Part shown: positions 7,093-15,358 of the stretch, piece after piece
Layout of the letters: each line of letters starts with the position of its first letter
Numbering within the stretch: the first letter of the stretch is position 1
Program-made: the position numbers and the translations under genes
The notes under the pieces: generated by a model
What the model saw: only the letters and a program-made list of their open reading frames with translations
Told to the model about the DNA's origin: nothing
The model's database searches: none
From: Butyrivibrio sp.
Lineage (GTDB): Bacteria > Bacillota > Clostridia > Lachnospirales > Lachnospiraceae
Direction of reading: 5' to 3'
DNA: 60,647 bases
Assembly (NCBI RefSeq): GCF_017635265.1
Contig: NZ_JAGBLU010000063.1
Coordinates: 1 to 60,647 of the forward strand

Positions 7093-10000
7093 ATGTACAC
7101 AAAAGTCGAAACTGACATGAATTTCGTCGGCAGAGAGAAAAAGATTGAAGAATTCTGGAAAAAAGAAAACATCTTCCAGAAGAGTGTTGACACCAGAAGT
7201 AAGGGTGAAATGTATATGTTCTATGATGGCCCGCCAACAGCCAATGGTAAGCCACATATCGGACACGTTCTTACCCGTGCTATCAAGGATATGATCCCAA
7301 GATACCGTACAATGAAGGGATATACAGTTCCACGTAAGGCTGGTTGGGATACACACGGTCTTCCTGTTGAGCTCGAAGTCGAGAAGATGCTTGGTCTTGA
7401 TGGCAAAGAGCAGATCGAAGAGTACGGAATGGAGCCTTTCATCAAAAAATGTAAGGAATCTGTTTGGAAATACAAAGGAATGTGGGAAGATTTCTCCGGC
7501 ACAGTCGGATTCTGGGCTGATATGGAACACCCATATATCACATACGATGACAATTTCATTGAGTCTGAATGGTGGGCTCTTAATGAAATCTGGAAGAAAG
7601 GTCTTTTATACAAGGGCTTTAAGGTAGTTCCTTACTGTCCTCGTTGTGGCACACCTCTTTCATCACACGAGGTTGCACAGGGTTATAAGACACTAAAAGA
7701 GCGTTCAGCTATCGTTCGTTTCAAGGTTAAGGGCGAGGATGCTTACTTCCTTGCATGGACAACAACACCTTGGACACTTCCTTCAAACATCGGTCTTTGC
7801 GTAAATCCTGATGAGAAATACGTCAAGGTTAAGGCAGCAGATGGCAATGTATACTATCTTGCGCAGGCACTTGCAGATAACGTACTTGGAAGCCTTGCAA
7901 AAGAAGAAGGCGAAAAGGCTTATGAAGTTCTTGAGACATACGTTGGTACAGATCTTGAGTACAAAGAGTACGAGCCACTTTATCAGTGCGCAGCTGATGA
8001 GACAGAGAAACAGCACAAGAAGGCATTCTTTATCTACTGCGATACATATGTAACTATGACAGATGGTACAGGTATCGTACATATCGCTCCTGCATTCGGT
8101 GAAGACGACGCAAGAGTTGGTCGTAAGTATGATGCTCCTCTTGTTCAGATGGTTGATTCAGAGGGACGTCTTAAACCTGAAACTCCTTTTGCAGGTATGA
8201 GATGTAAGCCTACACAGAAGGAAATGGACGAGGGTGCTATTAGTGCAGATCCAGAGGTGTTAAAAGACCTTGATAAGAGAGGACTTCTCTTTGGTGCACC
8301 AAAGATGGAGCATGATTATCCTCACTGCTGGAGATGTGGAACACCACTTCTTTACTACGCTCGTTCATCATGGTTCATCAAAGTTACAGAAGTTAAGGAT
8401 GACCTTATCCGCAACAATAAAGAGATCAACTGGGTTCCTGAGTCAATCGGTAAGGGACGTTTTGGTGACTGGCTTGAGAATATCCAGGATTGGGGTATCT
8501 CACGTGACAGATATTGGGGAACACCTCTTAATATCTGGGAGTGCGATGACTGTGGACATCAGCTTTCTGTTGGTTCAAGAAAAGAACTCGCTGAGCTTTC
8601 AGGAGATCCTTCAGCAGAAACTTGTGAGCTTCACAGACCATATATTGATAAATTTGAGATCACATGTCCTAAGTGCGGCAAGAAGATGCACAGGGTAAAA
8701 GAAGTTATCGACTGCTGGTTCGATTCAGGAGCAATGCCATTTGCTCAGCTTCACTACCCATTTGAGAATAAAGAACTTTTCGAGAAGCAGTTCCCTGCTG
8801 AATTTATTTCAGAGGCTGTAGACCAGACAAGAGGATGGTTCTACTCACTTCACGCAGAGGCAACACTTCTTTTCAACAAACCTGCATTTAAAAATGTTAT
8901 AGTTCTGGGCCTTGTGCAGGATGAGAACGGACAGAAGATGAGTAAATCAAAGGGCAATGCAGTTGATCCTTTCGATGCACTTGAAAAATATGGCGCAGAT
9001 GCTATCAGATGGTACTTCTACACTAACAGTGCTCCATGGCTTCCTAGCAGATTCTCAGGTGATGCTGTTATGGAAGGACAGCGTAAGTTCCTGGGAACAC
9101 TTTGGAACACATATGCGTTCTTTACACTTTATGCAAACATCGATGGATTCGATGCTGCAAACTATAAGCTTGAGACAGATAAGCTCACAGTTATGGATAA
9201 GTGGCTTCTTTCAAAGCTTAACAGCTGCGTAAAGGCTGTAGATGAGAACCTTGCAAACTATCGTATTCCTGAAGCAGGCAAGGCACTTGATAGCTTTGTA
9301 GACGAGATGTCTAACTGGTATGTACGCCGCTCACGTGAAAGATTCTGGGCTAAGGGAATGGAGCAGGATAAGATTTCTGCTTACATGACTCTTTACACAG
9401 CACTTGTAACTGTATGTAAGGCAGCAGCTCCTATGGTTCCATTCATGACTGAGGAGATTTATCAGAACCTCGTAAGAAATAGCTTCAAGGATGCTCCTGA
9501 AAGTATTCACCTCTGCGATTTCCCTGAGGTTGATGAGAGCATGATCGATACAAAGCTTGAGAAAGATATGGAAGAAGTTCTTGATATCGTTGTTCTTGGA
9601 CGTGCAGCAAGAAATGCAGCAAACATCAAGAATCGTCAGCCTATCGGCCAGATGTATGTAAAGGCAGAAGAGACTGTTGGCGAGTTCTATACTGAGATTA
9701 TCAGAGAAGAGCTCAATGTTAAGAATGTAAGCTTTACAGATGATGTTCGTGACTTTACAAGCTACACATTCAAGCCACAGCTCAAGACTTTAGGACCAAA
9801 ATATGGCAAGAACATCGGAGCTATCAAGAGCTATCTTGAAGGACTTGATGGAAATGCCACAATGGATGAACTTAACAGAGGCGGAAGCATCAAGTTCACA
9901 GTAAATGACGTTGATGTTGAACTTGTTAAGGAGGATCTTCTTATAGAGATGGCTCAGAAGGAAGGCTTCATTTCTCAGGAGAACTGTGGTATCACAGTTG

Positions 10001-10284
10001 TTCTTGATACAAACCTTTCAGAAGAACTCTTAAATGAAGGTTTCGTACTTGAAGTAATCAGTAAGGTTCAGACAATGCGTAAGGATTCCGGATTTGAAGT
10101 TATGGATCATATCAAGGTTTCCTTAAATGGCAATGACAAACTTGCTGAGATCATCAAGGCTAATGAAAGCAGCATCTCAACAAAGGTTCTTGCTAATGAG
10201 ATCATCTATGGCTCTGATGTAGCAAATGCAAAAGAGTGGGATATCAACGGCGAGAAAGTTACAATCGGCGTAGAAAAGGTTTAA
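7093..10284 (+). CDS. ileS: Isoleucyl-tRNA synthetase
   Basis: A 1063-aa class Ia aminoacyl-tRNA synthetase that charges tRNA-Ile. Motifs include GPPTANGKPHIGHVL with HIGH at 55-58, the editing-domain segment TTTPWTLPSNIGL near residue 220, and QKMSKSKG with KMSKS at about 615-619. Cysteine pairs near residues 180 and in the middle domain (CDDCGH, CPKCGKK) suggest zinc sites. The length and HIGH-region sequence fit the longer IleS2-type enzymes, which are typically less sensitive to mupirocin. ATG 7093 follows AAAGGAGCAAATT. Expression is controlled by the upstream T-box. Codons look optimised, with fewer rare choices than the accessory genes that follow. Confidence 0.97.
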   Translation: MYTKVETDMNFVGREKKIEEFWKKENIFQKSVDTRSKGEMYMFYDGPPTANGKPHIGHVLTRAIKDMIPRYRTMKGYTVPRKAGWDTHGLPVELEVEKMLGLDGKEQIEEYGMEPFIKKCKESVWKYKGMWEDFSGTVGFWADMEHPYITYDDNFIESEWWALNEIWKKGLLYKGFKVVPYCPRCGTPLSSHEVAQGYKTLKERSAIVRFKVKGEDAYFLAWTTTPWTLPSNIGLCVNPDEKYVKVKAADGNVYYLAQALADNVLGSLAKEEGEKAYEVLETYVGTDLEYKEYEPLYQCAADETEKQHKKAFFIYCDTYVTMTDGTGIVHIAPAFGEDDARVGRKYDAPLVQMVDSEGRLKPETPFAGMRCKPTQKEMDEGAISADPEVLKDLDKRGLLFGAPKMEHDYPHCWRCGTPLLYYARSSWFIKVTEVKDDLIRNNKEINWVPESIGKGRFGDWLENIQDWGISRDRYWGTPLNIWECDDCGHQLSVGSRKELAELSGDPSAETCELHRPYIDKFEITCPKCGKKMHRVKEVIDCWFDSGAMPFAQLHYPFENKELFEKQFPAEFISEAVDQTRGWFYSLHAEATLLFNKPAFKNVIVLGLVQDENGQKMSKSKGNAVDPFDALEKYGADAIRWYFYTNSAPWLPSRFSGDAVMEGQRKFLGTLWNTYAFFTLYANIDGFDAANYKLETDKLTVMDKWLLSKLNSCVKAVDENLANYRIPEAGKALDSFVDEMSNWYVRRSRERFWAKGMEQDKISAYMTLYTALVTVCKAAAPMVPFMTEEIYQNLVRNSFKDAPESIHLCDFPEVDESMIDTKLEKDMEEVLDIVVLGRAARNAANIKNRQPIGQMYVKAEETVGEFYTEIIREELNVKNVSFTDDVRDFTSYTFKPQLKTLGPKYGKNIGAIKSYLEGLDGNATMDELNRGGSIKFTVNDVDVELVKEDLLIEMAQKEGFISQENCGITVVLDTNLSEELLNEGFVLEVISKVQTMRKDSGFEVMDHIKVSLNGNDKLAEIIKANESSISTKVLANEIIYGSDVANAKEWDINGEKVTIGVEKV

Positions 10285-10301
10285 TACAGAATAAATAATG
10301 T

Positions 10302-10328
10302 GGGCGGTGCTGCAGATGCAACACCGCC
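10302..10328. repeat. 27-nt hairpin repeat, copy 1 (ileS terminator position)
   Basis: The arms GGCGGTG and CACCGCC enclose CTGCAGATGCAA, preceded by one extra G. Exactly the same 27 nt recur at 11784-11810 and 13364-13390. Here the hairpin directly follows ileS and could act as its terminator, although the downstream T-run is weak (TATTTACAC). Confidence 0.85.
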
Positions 10329-10337
10329 TATTTACAC

Positions 10338-10393
10338 ATAACCACATTTTTGTCGGTAAATTCAACTTGAACAGCCGACAAAAATGTGGTTAT
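10338..10393 (+). promoter_or_regulatory. 19-bp perfect inverted repeat overlapping promoter of the HTH/kinase operon
   Basis: ATAACCACATTTTTGTCGG (10338-10356) is repeated in inverted orientation at 10375-10393, with an 18-nt spacer. A promoter TTGAAC (10367-10372), 18 bp, TATATT (10391-10396) is embedded, with the right arm between -35 and -10. This is the layout expected of an autoregulated antitoxin operator. The HTH protein encoded immediately downstream is the natural candidate binder (inference). Confidence 0.75.
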
Positions 10394-10416
10394 ATTAATT
10401 TATGGAGGAATAGTTT

Positions 10417-10959
10417 ATGGCAAAGTACGTAACTCCTACAGGAGTAACTGCAGAAGAAATAAAGCTTGTTAGAGAGATTTTGGGGATGACGCAAAAAGAA
10501 TTTGCGGAGTTTGTAAATGTTTCAAAGCGTACAGTTGAAAGATGGGAATCCACAGATGAACAGATAACAGGACCTATTACGGTGTTATTGGATTTAATAA
10601 TAAAGAATCATGGATTGGCGGAAGAGCTCTCAGTTCCACAGAAAAAATACAAAATGCGTTTGTGGTACATGTATCATGATTTTGTGTGCACAATAATTGA
10701 TGTTGACGAGATGGAAAAGAAGGTGTTAATACACAACTATATTTCCAATCCTTTGTATAGAGCATTTGGAGTTAATACGGAGCCTACATATGAAGAATAC
10801 GTAGAGTTTTTAAAATCCAGATGCTTTCCTGAGAGCAGAGATAAGCTGAAACTAGAGTTAAAAAGATTGGATATACCTTTTTATGATCCAATCATGATAA
10901 TTGAGAAAACTCAAGGCCGTATGGCTGACGATGACTTTTGGATAAAATTGGAGTGGTAA
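10417..10959 (+). CDS. HTH protein with extra C-terminal domain, partner of HipA-like kinase
   Basis: A 180-aa protein. Residues 12-64 form an XRE-like HTH (EIKLVREILGMTQKEFAEF, KRTVERWES). Residues 75-180 form a second domain with RLWYMYHDFVCTIIDV, CFPESRDKLKLEL and a C-terminal DDDFWIKLEW. HipB-type repressors normally consist of the HTH alone. The extra domain may replace the HipS/N-subdomain-1 piece missing from the kinase, but that rests on position and rough pattern, not on a demonstrated alignment. ATG 10417 has TGGAGGAATAGTTT upstream. The kinase gene starts 3 nt after the stop. Probably antitoxin and repressor of the pair. Confidence 0.65.
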   Translation: MAKYVTPTGVTAEEIKLVREILGMTQKEFAEFVNVSKRTVERWESTDEQITGPITVLLDLIIKNHGLAEELSVPQKKYKMRLWYMYHDFVCTIIDVDEMEKKVLIHNYISNPLYRAFGVNTEPTYEEYVEFLKSRCFPESRDKLKLELKRLDIPFYDPIMIIEKTQGRMADDDFWIKLEW

Positions 10960-10962
10960 AGC

Positions 10963-11769
10963 ATGGTAGAGCTTTTTGATAAAGATATAAAAACAGAAAA
11001 TCGAAAGTCTTCAAAAGGCAATCAGCTCAAATTTGAGAGAGAGGGAATATGGTACAAGGCTGACTATATGGGTTATGAAGGTTTGGCGGAATGCGTAATA
11101 TCAGCTCTTTTAACAAAATCATCCCTTGAAAAAGATGAGTATGTGAGCTATGACTTTGAGACAATAGGTTATAAGGGAAATACTTATAGAGGCTGTAAAA
11201 GCATTGATTTCACCGATGGTTGGAAATTGATTACTCTTGAAAGGCTTTTTGCAGATAATTTTGGAGAGTCGCTTAATAAGATGATATATCGAACTCAGAG
11301 CCATGAAGACAGACTAAAACTGATAGTTAATCAGACCGAGCGCATTACAGGGCTTACAGGTTTTGGGGCTTATATGAACAAATTGCTTACTATTGATGCG
11401 CTATTTCTTAATGAAGACAGACATACGCACAATATAGCAGTTTTGATGAATGATAAGCGAGATTTTAAGTTGTGTCCTATCTTTGATAATGGTGCAGGGC
11501 TTCTTTCCGATACTAAGATGGATTACCCTTTAGGAAGAGATGTTTTCTCACAGATAAATGATGTTAAGCCAAAAACATTTTCAACGTCGTTTGAGGAACA
11601 ACTTGAAATATCAGAAAAACTCTATGGACAGAATATTTCATTTCATTTTTCGCAAGAAGAGGTGGAGGATATATGTTTTACAGAGAACAATTACACAGAT
11701 AAAGAAAAAGAACGTGTTGTGGAAGTGATTCTGGAGATGAAAAGACGATATAAATATCTGTTTAAGTGA
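10963..11769 (+). CDS. HipA/CtkA-like minimal serine/threonine kinase
   Basis: A 268-aa HipA-superfamily kinase. SSKGNQLKF (16-24) fits the Gly-rich loop, K32 in YKADYMGYEG the ATP lysine, NEDRHTHN (150-157) the catalytic loop with D152 and N157, and PIFDNGAG (172-179) the metal-binding Asp D175. Full HipA is about 440 aa; this protein lacks the N-terminal subdomain and so resembles HipT or the Helicobacter CtkA kinase. Family members phosphorylate translation factors or aminoacyl-tRNA synthetases; the target here is unknown. It is translationally close-coupled to the HTH gene, supporting a toxin-antitoxin relation. It lies directly downstream of ileS in a hairpin-bounded segment. Confidence 0.72.
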   Translation: MVELFDKDIKTENRKSSKGNQLKFEREGIWYKADYMGYEGLAECVISALLTKSSLEKDEYVSYDFETIGYKGNTYRGCKSIDFTDGWKLITLERLFADNFGESLNKMIYRTQSHEDRLKLIVNQTERITGLTGFGAYMNKLLTIDALFLNEDRHTHNIAVLMNDKRDFKLCPIFDNGAGLLSDTKMDYPLGRDVFSQINDVKPKTFSTSFEEQLEISEKLYGQNISFHFSQEEVEDICFTENNYTDKEKERVVEVILEMKRRYKYLFK

Positions 11770-11783
11770 TTGGAATAAAAAAA

Positions 11784-11810
11784 GGGCGGTGCTGCAGATG
11801 CAACACCGCC
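11784..11810. repeat. 27-nt hairpin repeat, copy 2
   Basis: Identical to the copies at 10302 and 13364. It follows the kinase gene by 14 nt, is preceded by an A-run, and is followed by TATATTATTG. Likely acts as a terminator as well as a repeat. Confidence 0.85.
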
Positions 11811-11833
11811 TATATTATTGTAGGAGGTCATAT

Positions 11834-11884
11834 ATGAAAAGGAGAAACGTAGGTAAACTTAAATTACATGTCTACCTTTCTTGA
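11834..11884 (+). CDS. Possible 16-aa leader peptide or gene-start relic
   Basis: ATG 11834 with TAGGAGGTCATAT upstream opens a frame of 16 residues (MKRRNVGKLKLHVYLS). The ribosome binding site and first codons resemble those of the ATPase gene at 12020 (AGGAGGTCGT, MIRRTIEK), so this may be the decayed start of a second ATPase copy rather than a functional peptide. Confidence 0.3.
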   Translation: MKRRNVGKLKLHVYLS

Positions 11885-11911
11885 TTGCTACAATGTGACG
11901 CCAAAAAAATG

Positions 11912-11986
11912 GAAAAAGTGTATGATTTGTGAGTAAAATTCATAGAAAAAGTGTATAATATAAGAGCGGAGATTATAGAAAAAGTG
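11912..11986 (+). promoter_or_regulatory. Three GAAAAAGTG repeats at exact 33-bp spacing upstream of DUF4143 ATPase
   Basis: GAAAAAGTG occurs at 11912-11920, 11945-11953 and 11978-11986, each starting 33 bp after the last, so all lie on nearly the same face of the helix. The first two continue as TATGAT and TATAAT, so the second copy contains a perfect -10 hexamer. The third ends 33 nt before the ATPase ATG. Likely an operator array; the binding protein is unknown. Confidence 0.6.
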
Positions 11987-12019
11987 CTTTTTGTTCCGTA
12001 GGAATCTACAGGAGGTCGT

Positions 12020-13360
12020 ATGATAAGAAGAACGATTGAAAAAGAAATATCAAATTGGATAATGGGGGATCATAGGGCGCTGCTTATTGACGGAGCAAGA
12101 CAGGTTGGAAAAACTTATACTATAAGGCATTGTTTAAAAGAACAAAAATGTGATTATGTTGAAGTTAATCTGATAGATAATCAAGATGCTTTAAAGGCTT
12201 TAACGAAATCAGAATCTGTCGATGATCTGGTGATTAATCTATCTGCTTCAACGGGGCATAAATTCATAAAGAATAAAACTATAGTATTTATAGATGAAGT
12301 CCAGGAGCTAAAAGAACTTGTCACAAGAATAAAGTTTTGGGTTGATGATGCCAGCTTTCGGTACATTTTAAGTGGCTCATTACTTGGAGTAGAACTTAGA
12401 GCACTCAGATCGGCACCTGTTGGTTACATACACGAGCTTAAAATGTATCCGCTTACGTTTGAAGAATTTATGATTGCTAATGGCGTAACTGAAGAAGTGT
12501 TAAATCACTTAAGGGACTGTTTTGAAAATAAGAAAAAAGTAGGTGAGATAGTCCATAATAAGGTGATGAAACTGTTCAATAGATATCTTGTTGTTGGTGG
12601 AATGCCACAGTCGGTTCAAAAGCTGATAGATACAGGAAATATTGGTGAAATTGATGAGATACAGGGGGATATTATTTCTTTTTACAAACGAGATTATACA
12701 AAATATGAGGATGTAGACAAAAGACTTTTGCTAAATGACATATATGATTTGATTCCTGCTCAACTTCTAAAACAAAACAGAAGATTTAATTATGCAGATA
12801 TAAAAAAGGGATTACGTTTTGAAAAGGTGGAGAATTCTTTTATGTGGCTGTATAAAGCAGGAGTCGTGCTCCCATCTTTCAATGTTACAGAGCCCAAAAT
12901 TGCCTTGAAGTTAAATGAAAAGAGTAGTCTGGTAAAGCTTTACTATTCAGATGTCGGATTATTGACATTCTCATGTGGGGATTCAATGAGGCGTGGAATA
13001 CTATATGGAGAAGGAGTTCCCAATTTAGGAGGAGTGTATGAAAATGCAGTTATCCAAGAGTTAAGTGCTAATGGATTTGATGTTTATTATTATAATAGTA
13101 AAAAACTTGGTGAGCTGGATTTTGTCGTTGAGTATAATGGAAGAGTTTTACCAATCGAAGTAAAAAGCGGCAAAGACTATTATGTTCATTCTGCAATCAG
13201 CAATGTGGTAAACAATAATGAATTTGATATTGAAGAGGCATTTGTATTTTCAGGGCATGATGTCTCGGTAGATGGAAAAATTGTATATTATCCAATATAC
13301 ATGACAACATTTATGAAAAAAAAGCTGGAAATGCCAACACTTGAGAAAATTATAATTTAA
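12020..13360 (+). CDS. AAA ATPase with DUF4143 C-terminal domain
   Basis: A 446-aa member of the AAA_14/DUF4143 family. Walker A is GARQVGKT (25-32) and Walker B is VFIDEVQE (89-96); SGSLLG near residue 117 fits the sensor-1 region. The C-terminal DUF4143 part ends in ELDFVVEYNG...PIEVKSGK, with D367, E380 and K382 forming a PD-(D/E)xK-like pattern, so a nuclease-type fold is plausible. These proteins are widespread, patchy and often strain-specific; their biological role is unsettled. ATG 12020 has CAGGAGGTCGT upstream. The gene sits alone between hairpin copies 2 and 3, with the 33-bp repeat array in front. Confidence 0.85.
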   Translation: MIRRTIEKEISNWIMGDHRALLIDGARQVGKTYTIRHCLKEQKCDYVEVNLIDNQDALKALTKSESVDDLVINLSASTGHKFIKNKTIVFIDEVQELKELVTRIKFWVDDASFRYILSGSLLGVELRALRSAPVGYIHELKMYPLTFEEFMIANGVTEEVLNHLRDCFENKKKVGEIVHNKVMKLFNRYLVVGGMPQSVQKLIDTGNIGEIDEIQGDIISFYKRDYTKYEDVDKRLLLNDIYDLIPAQLLKQNRRFNYADIKKGLRFEKVENSFMWLYKAGVVLPSFNVTEPKIALKLNEKSSLVKLYYSDVGLLTFSCGDSMRRGILYGEGVPNLGGVYENAVIQELSANGFDVYYYNSKKLGELDFVVEYNGRVLPIEVKSGKDYYVHSAISNVVNNNEFDIEEAFVFSGHDVSVDGKIVYYPIYMTTFMKKKLEMPTLEKIII

Positions 13361-13363
13361 AAA

Positions 13364-13390
13364 GGGCGGTGCTGCAGATGCAACACCGCC
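13364..13390. repeat. 27-nt hairpin repeat, copy 3
   Basis: The third identical copy, placed between the ATPase gene and the convergent secreted-protein gene, with A-rich sequence before it and TATATTATAG after. Probably a bidirectional terminator here. Confidence 0.85.
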
Positions 13391-13413
13391 TATATTATAG
13401 AGAAAATTTTCAA

Positions 13414-14991
13414 TTAAAGTTCTGTTGAACCAAGGATTGACATAAGTCTTAAGAATCCACAATAGCCACCTTTATCAAGAAGTGAATTTACATCGTAACC
13501 GGCGGGAATAGTAACCTTAAGCTTTTTTCCACCATATGTGAATACAACGTTAACATCAATATCAGGACGTGCGGCAATTGCATCAATCATTTTTTTGTCA
13601 AAACAAGCTACTCTGTCAGTTTCAATGTTTAAAGCACCATCTTCTGGAGCTGCTGCTACGTTAGAAATAATTGATTCCTTATACTGAGCAGGCGTAACTT
13701 TAGCAATATCATAGCTTACCATACGAGCTGGCTTATCACCACTGATTGCAGCTGAAGCGGCAGCAGCATCTGCAGATGTAGAAGTGTTGGCTATAACAAT
13801 TGCACCTTCAGAAATCGGGCTCGTGCTAGACGCTGACTCTTCGTTAGATGGTTCATTTTCAACAATGTATGATGTAGAGCCGTCGCTGTTAGTAACAGGA
13901 ATAAGACGAACGTTAACATAGATTCCACCTTTGTTATTGGTAAGTGTTAATGCATAGGTTCCATCATCATTCTGTTTAACAGAAACGTTATCTCCAGCGT
14001 TTACTTCGTATCCCTCGGGAAGCGCGTTGTCTAACGCTACGATGAAAGAGTCATTTACATTGATTGTGTCATAATCACCTGTACCATGTTTTTCGATATC
14101 ATCTCCGCTTATATTAATTCCATATGTTTCATCAGATGCTGCATCTTTCTTAATAATGTAATTAATCGCTGAAAGCACAGTTTCTTTTACTTTAGAAACA
14201 ATGTCTTGAGATGTGGAGCTTGACATGACAGAGATAGGATTGTCGGTACCTGTTATCTCATAAATTGTAATATCAGGAATATCATTTAGCATGTCTTTTT
14301 CAGAAGAATATTCATTACCGCCATTATTCACGGAAGGGGAGTAAATTTCGATTCCCTGCTGTTTGTCATCGGAGATGGAAATCGTACCAGTTACAGTTAT
14401 GCTACCACTTTGGTCATCATCATCAGGATTAATTAGAATTCCTTCTTTAATTGTGTTTATATCTCCATTAATGGTGACATTGCCGTCGCCTTCAGAGCTT
14501 ATACCTCTGCTATTAACAGTCACGTATTCGTCTATTTTATTTCCATCATTATCATGTACTGTAACTGTTGTTTCTACTCCTGTAACATTGATGTTACCAT
14601 TAACTGTCACTGATGAATCTGAACTCATAGATATAGCTGAACCACCTGCAACAATATCATTATTTACAGTAACAGATGCCCCACTATTAGCAGAAACAGC
14701 AGCGCTTGCAGCAGTATAGGTATTGCCGTTAGATGTGGTATATTCATAGGTACCCTGCTGGTCAATATGACCATTCATTGTAACTTCAGTTTCTGAACCT
14801 GAAGCAGTAATTGCAGACGAGCCATCTGTAATTACAATATCCTTATCAATAGTAATTACTTCTCCAGAGTGAGCAGATTGGGTTTCAGTCAATACTTCAG
14901 AGTCTTCCGCAAATGCAGTAAGACTAGGTGCAACGAGCATTGAGAAAGCAGTTGCTGTTGCTGTTAAAGATACTAGAAATTTCTTTTGCAT
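13414..14991 (-). CDS. Secreted repetitive (beta-solenoid-like) protein
   Basis: A 525-aa exported protein. A signal peptide covers about residues 1-29 (MQKKFLVSLTATATAFSMLV, ending AFA-ED). The following 200 residues are Ser/Thr/Asn/Gly rich with recurrent VTVNGNINVTG, VTVNNDIVAGG and VTINGDINTI units, typical of parallel beta-helix surface proteins. The last 100 residues (from about ARMVSYDIAKVTP to the end) form a separate compact region with a single Cys in VACFDKK and one in GYCGFLRLM. There is no LPxTG motif or membrane anchor. The frame extends to 15024, but ATG 14991 has AGGAGGGAATTAGTGTT upstream. Divergent from an XRE gene. Function not recognised. Confidence 0.72.
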   Translation of the reverse strand: MQKKFLVSLTATATAFSMLVAPSLTAFAEDSEVLTETQSAHSGEVITIDKDIVITDGSSAITASGSETEVTMNGHIDQQGTYEYTTSNGNTYTAASAAVSANSGASVTVNNDIVAGGSAISMSSDSSVTVNGNINVTGVETTVTVHDNDGNKIDEYVTVNSRGISSEGDGNVTINGDINTIKEGILINPDDDDQSGSITVTGTISISDDKQQGIEIYSPSVNNGGNEYSSEKDMLNDIPDITIYEITGTDNPISVMSSSTSQDIVSKVKETVLSAINYIIKKDAASDETYGINISGDDIEKHGTGDYDTINVNDSFIVALDNALPEGYEVNAGDNVSVKQNDDGTYALTLTNNKGGIYVNVRLIPVTNSDGSTSYIVENEPSNEESASSTSPISEGAIVIANTSTSADAAAASAAISGDKPARMVSYDIAKVTPAQYKESIISNVAAAPEDGALNIETDRVACFDKKMIDAIAARPDIDVNVVFTYGGKKLKVTIPAGYDVNSLLDKGGYCGFLRLMSILGSTEL

Positions 14992-15024
14992 AACACTAAT
15001 TCCCTCCTTAGAATATGTGTACAT

Positions 15025-15352
15025 AGGTTAAGCGAAAAAATCGCCGATTGCATAAATGTTAGCACTTGCAAAAAGAAAAACAATCGAAAATTCGTTCGAA
15101 GGGGGCGGAGGATTCGCATAAATAGTAGGATTAAGCTTATATGTTAAATTACAATTAAGCAAAAATAATGGAATTATAAACCAAAATGTTGCGATAGAAG
15201 TGAGAGCAGGCACAATATATGAGTCGGAACAAAAGATAAATTATTTACCGTTTTTATAAAAGTGATAAAATATATTTCCGAGTATTACATTTTGATATTT
15301 CCTGGGCTAGCCTTAATTATAGAAAATTATCGAAATTTAAGCGGTTTAGGAG
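15025..15352. other. Intergenic region between secreted protein and XRE gene
   Basis: About 330 nt of AT-rich sequence between divergent genes. It should hold both promoters; ATATTTCC occurs twice (near 15275 and 15294) but no clear -35/-10 pair or palindrome stands out. A 61-codon minus-strand frame (15028-15213) has no ribosome binding site and is not called. Confidence 0.4.
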
Positions 15353-15358
15353 ATGAGC

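Noticed and set aside
7221-8082. Long open frames opposite and within ileS
   Set aside because: They overlap a gene with all class Ia synthetase motifs and strongly biased codons; no ribosome binding sites or similarity were seen.
10302-13390. Integron attC sites or CRISPR repeats as explanation of the 27-nt hairpins
   Set aside because: No integrase or cas gene, no R/L box structure of attC, and spacing of 1.5 kb is not CRISPR-like.
15028-15213. 61-codon minus-strand frame between the secreted protein and XRE gene
   Set aside because: Begins with GTG without a ribosome binding site and shows no family pattern.
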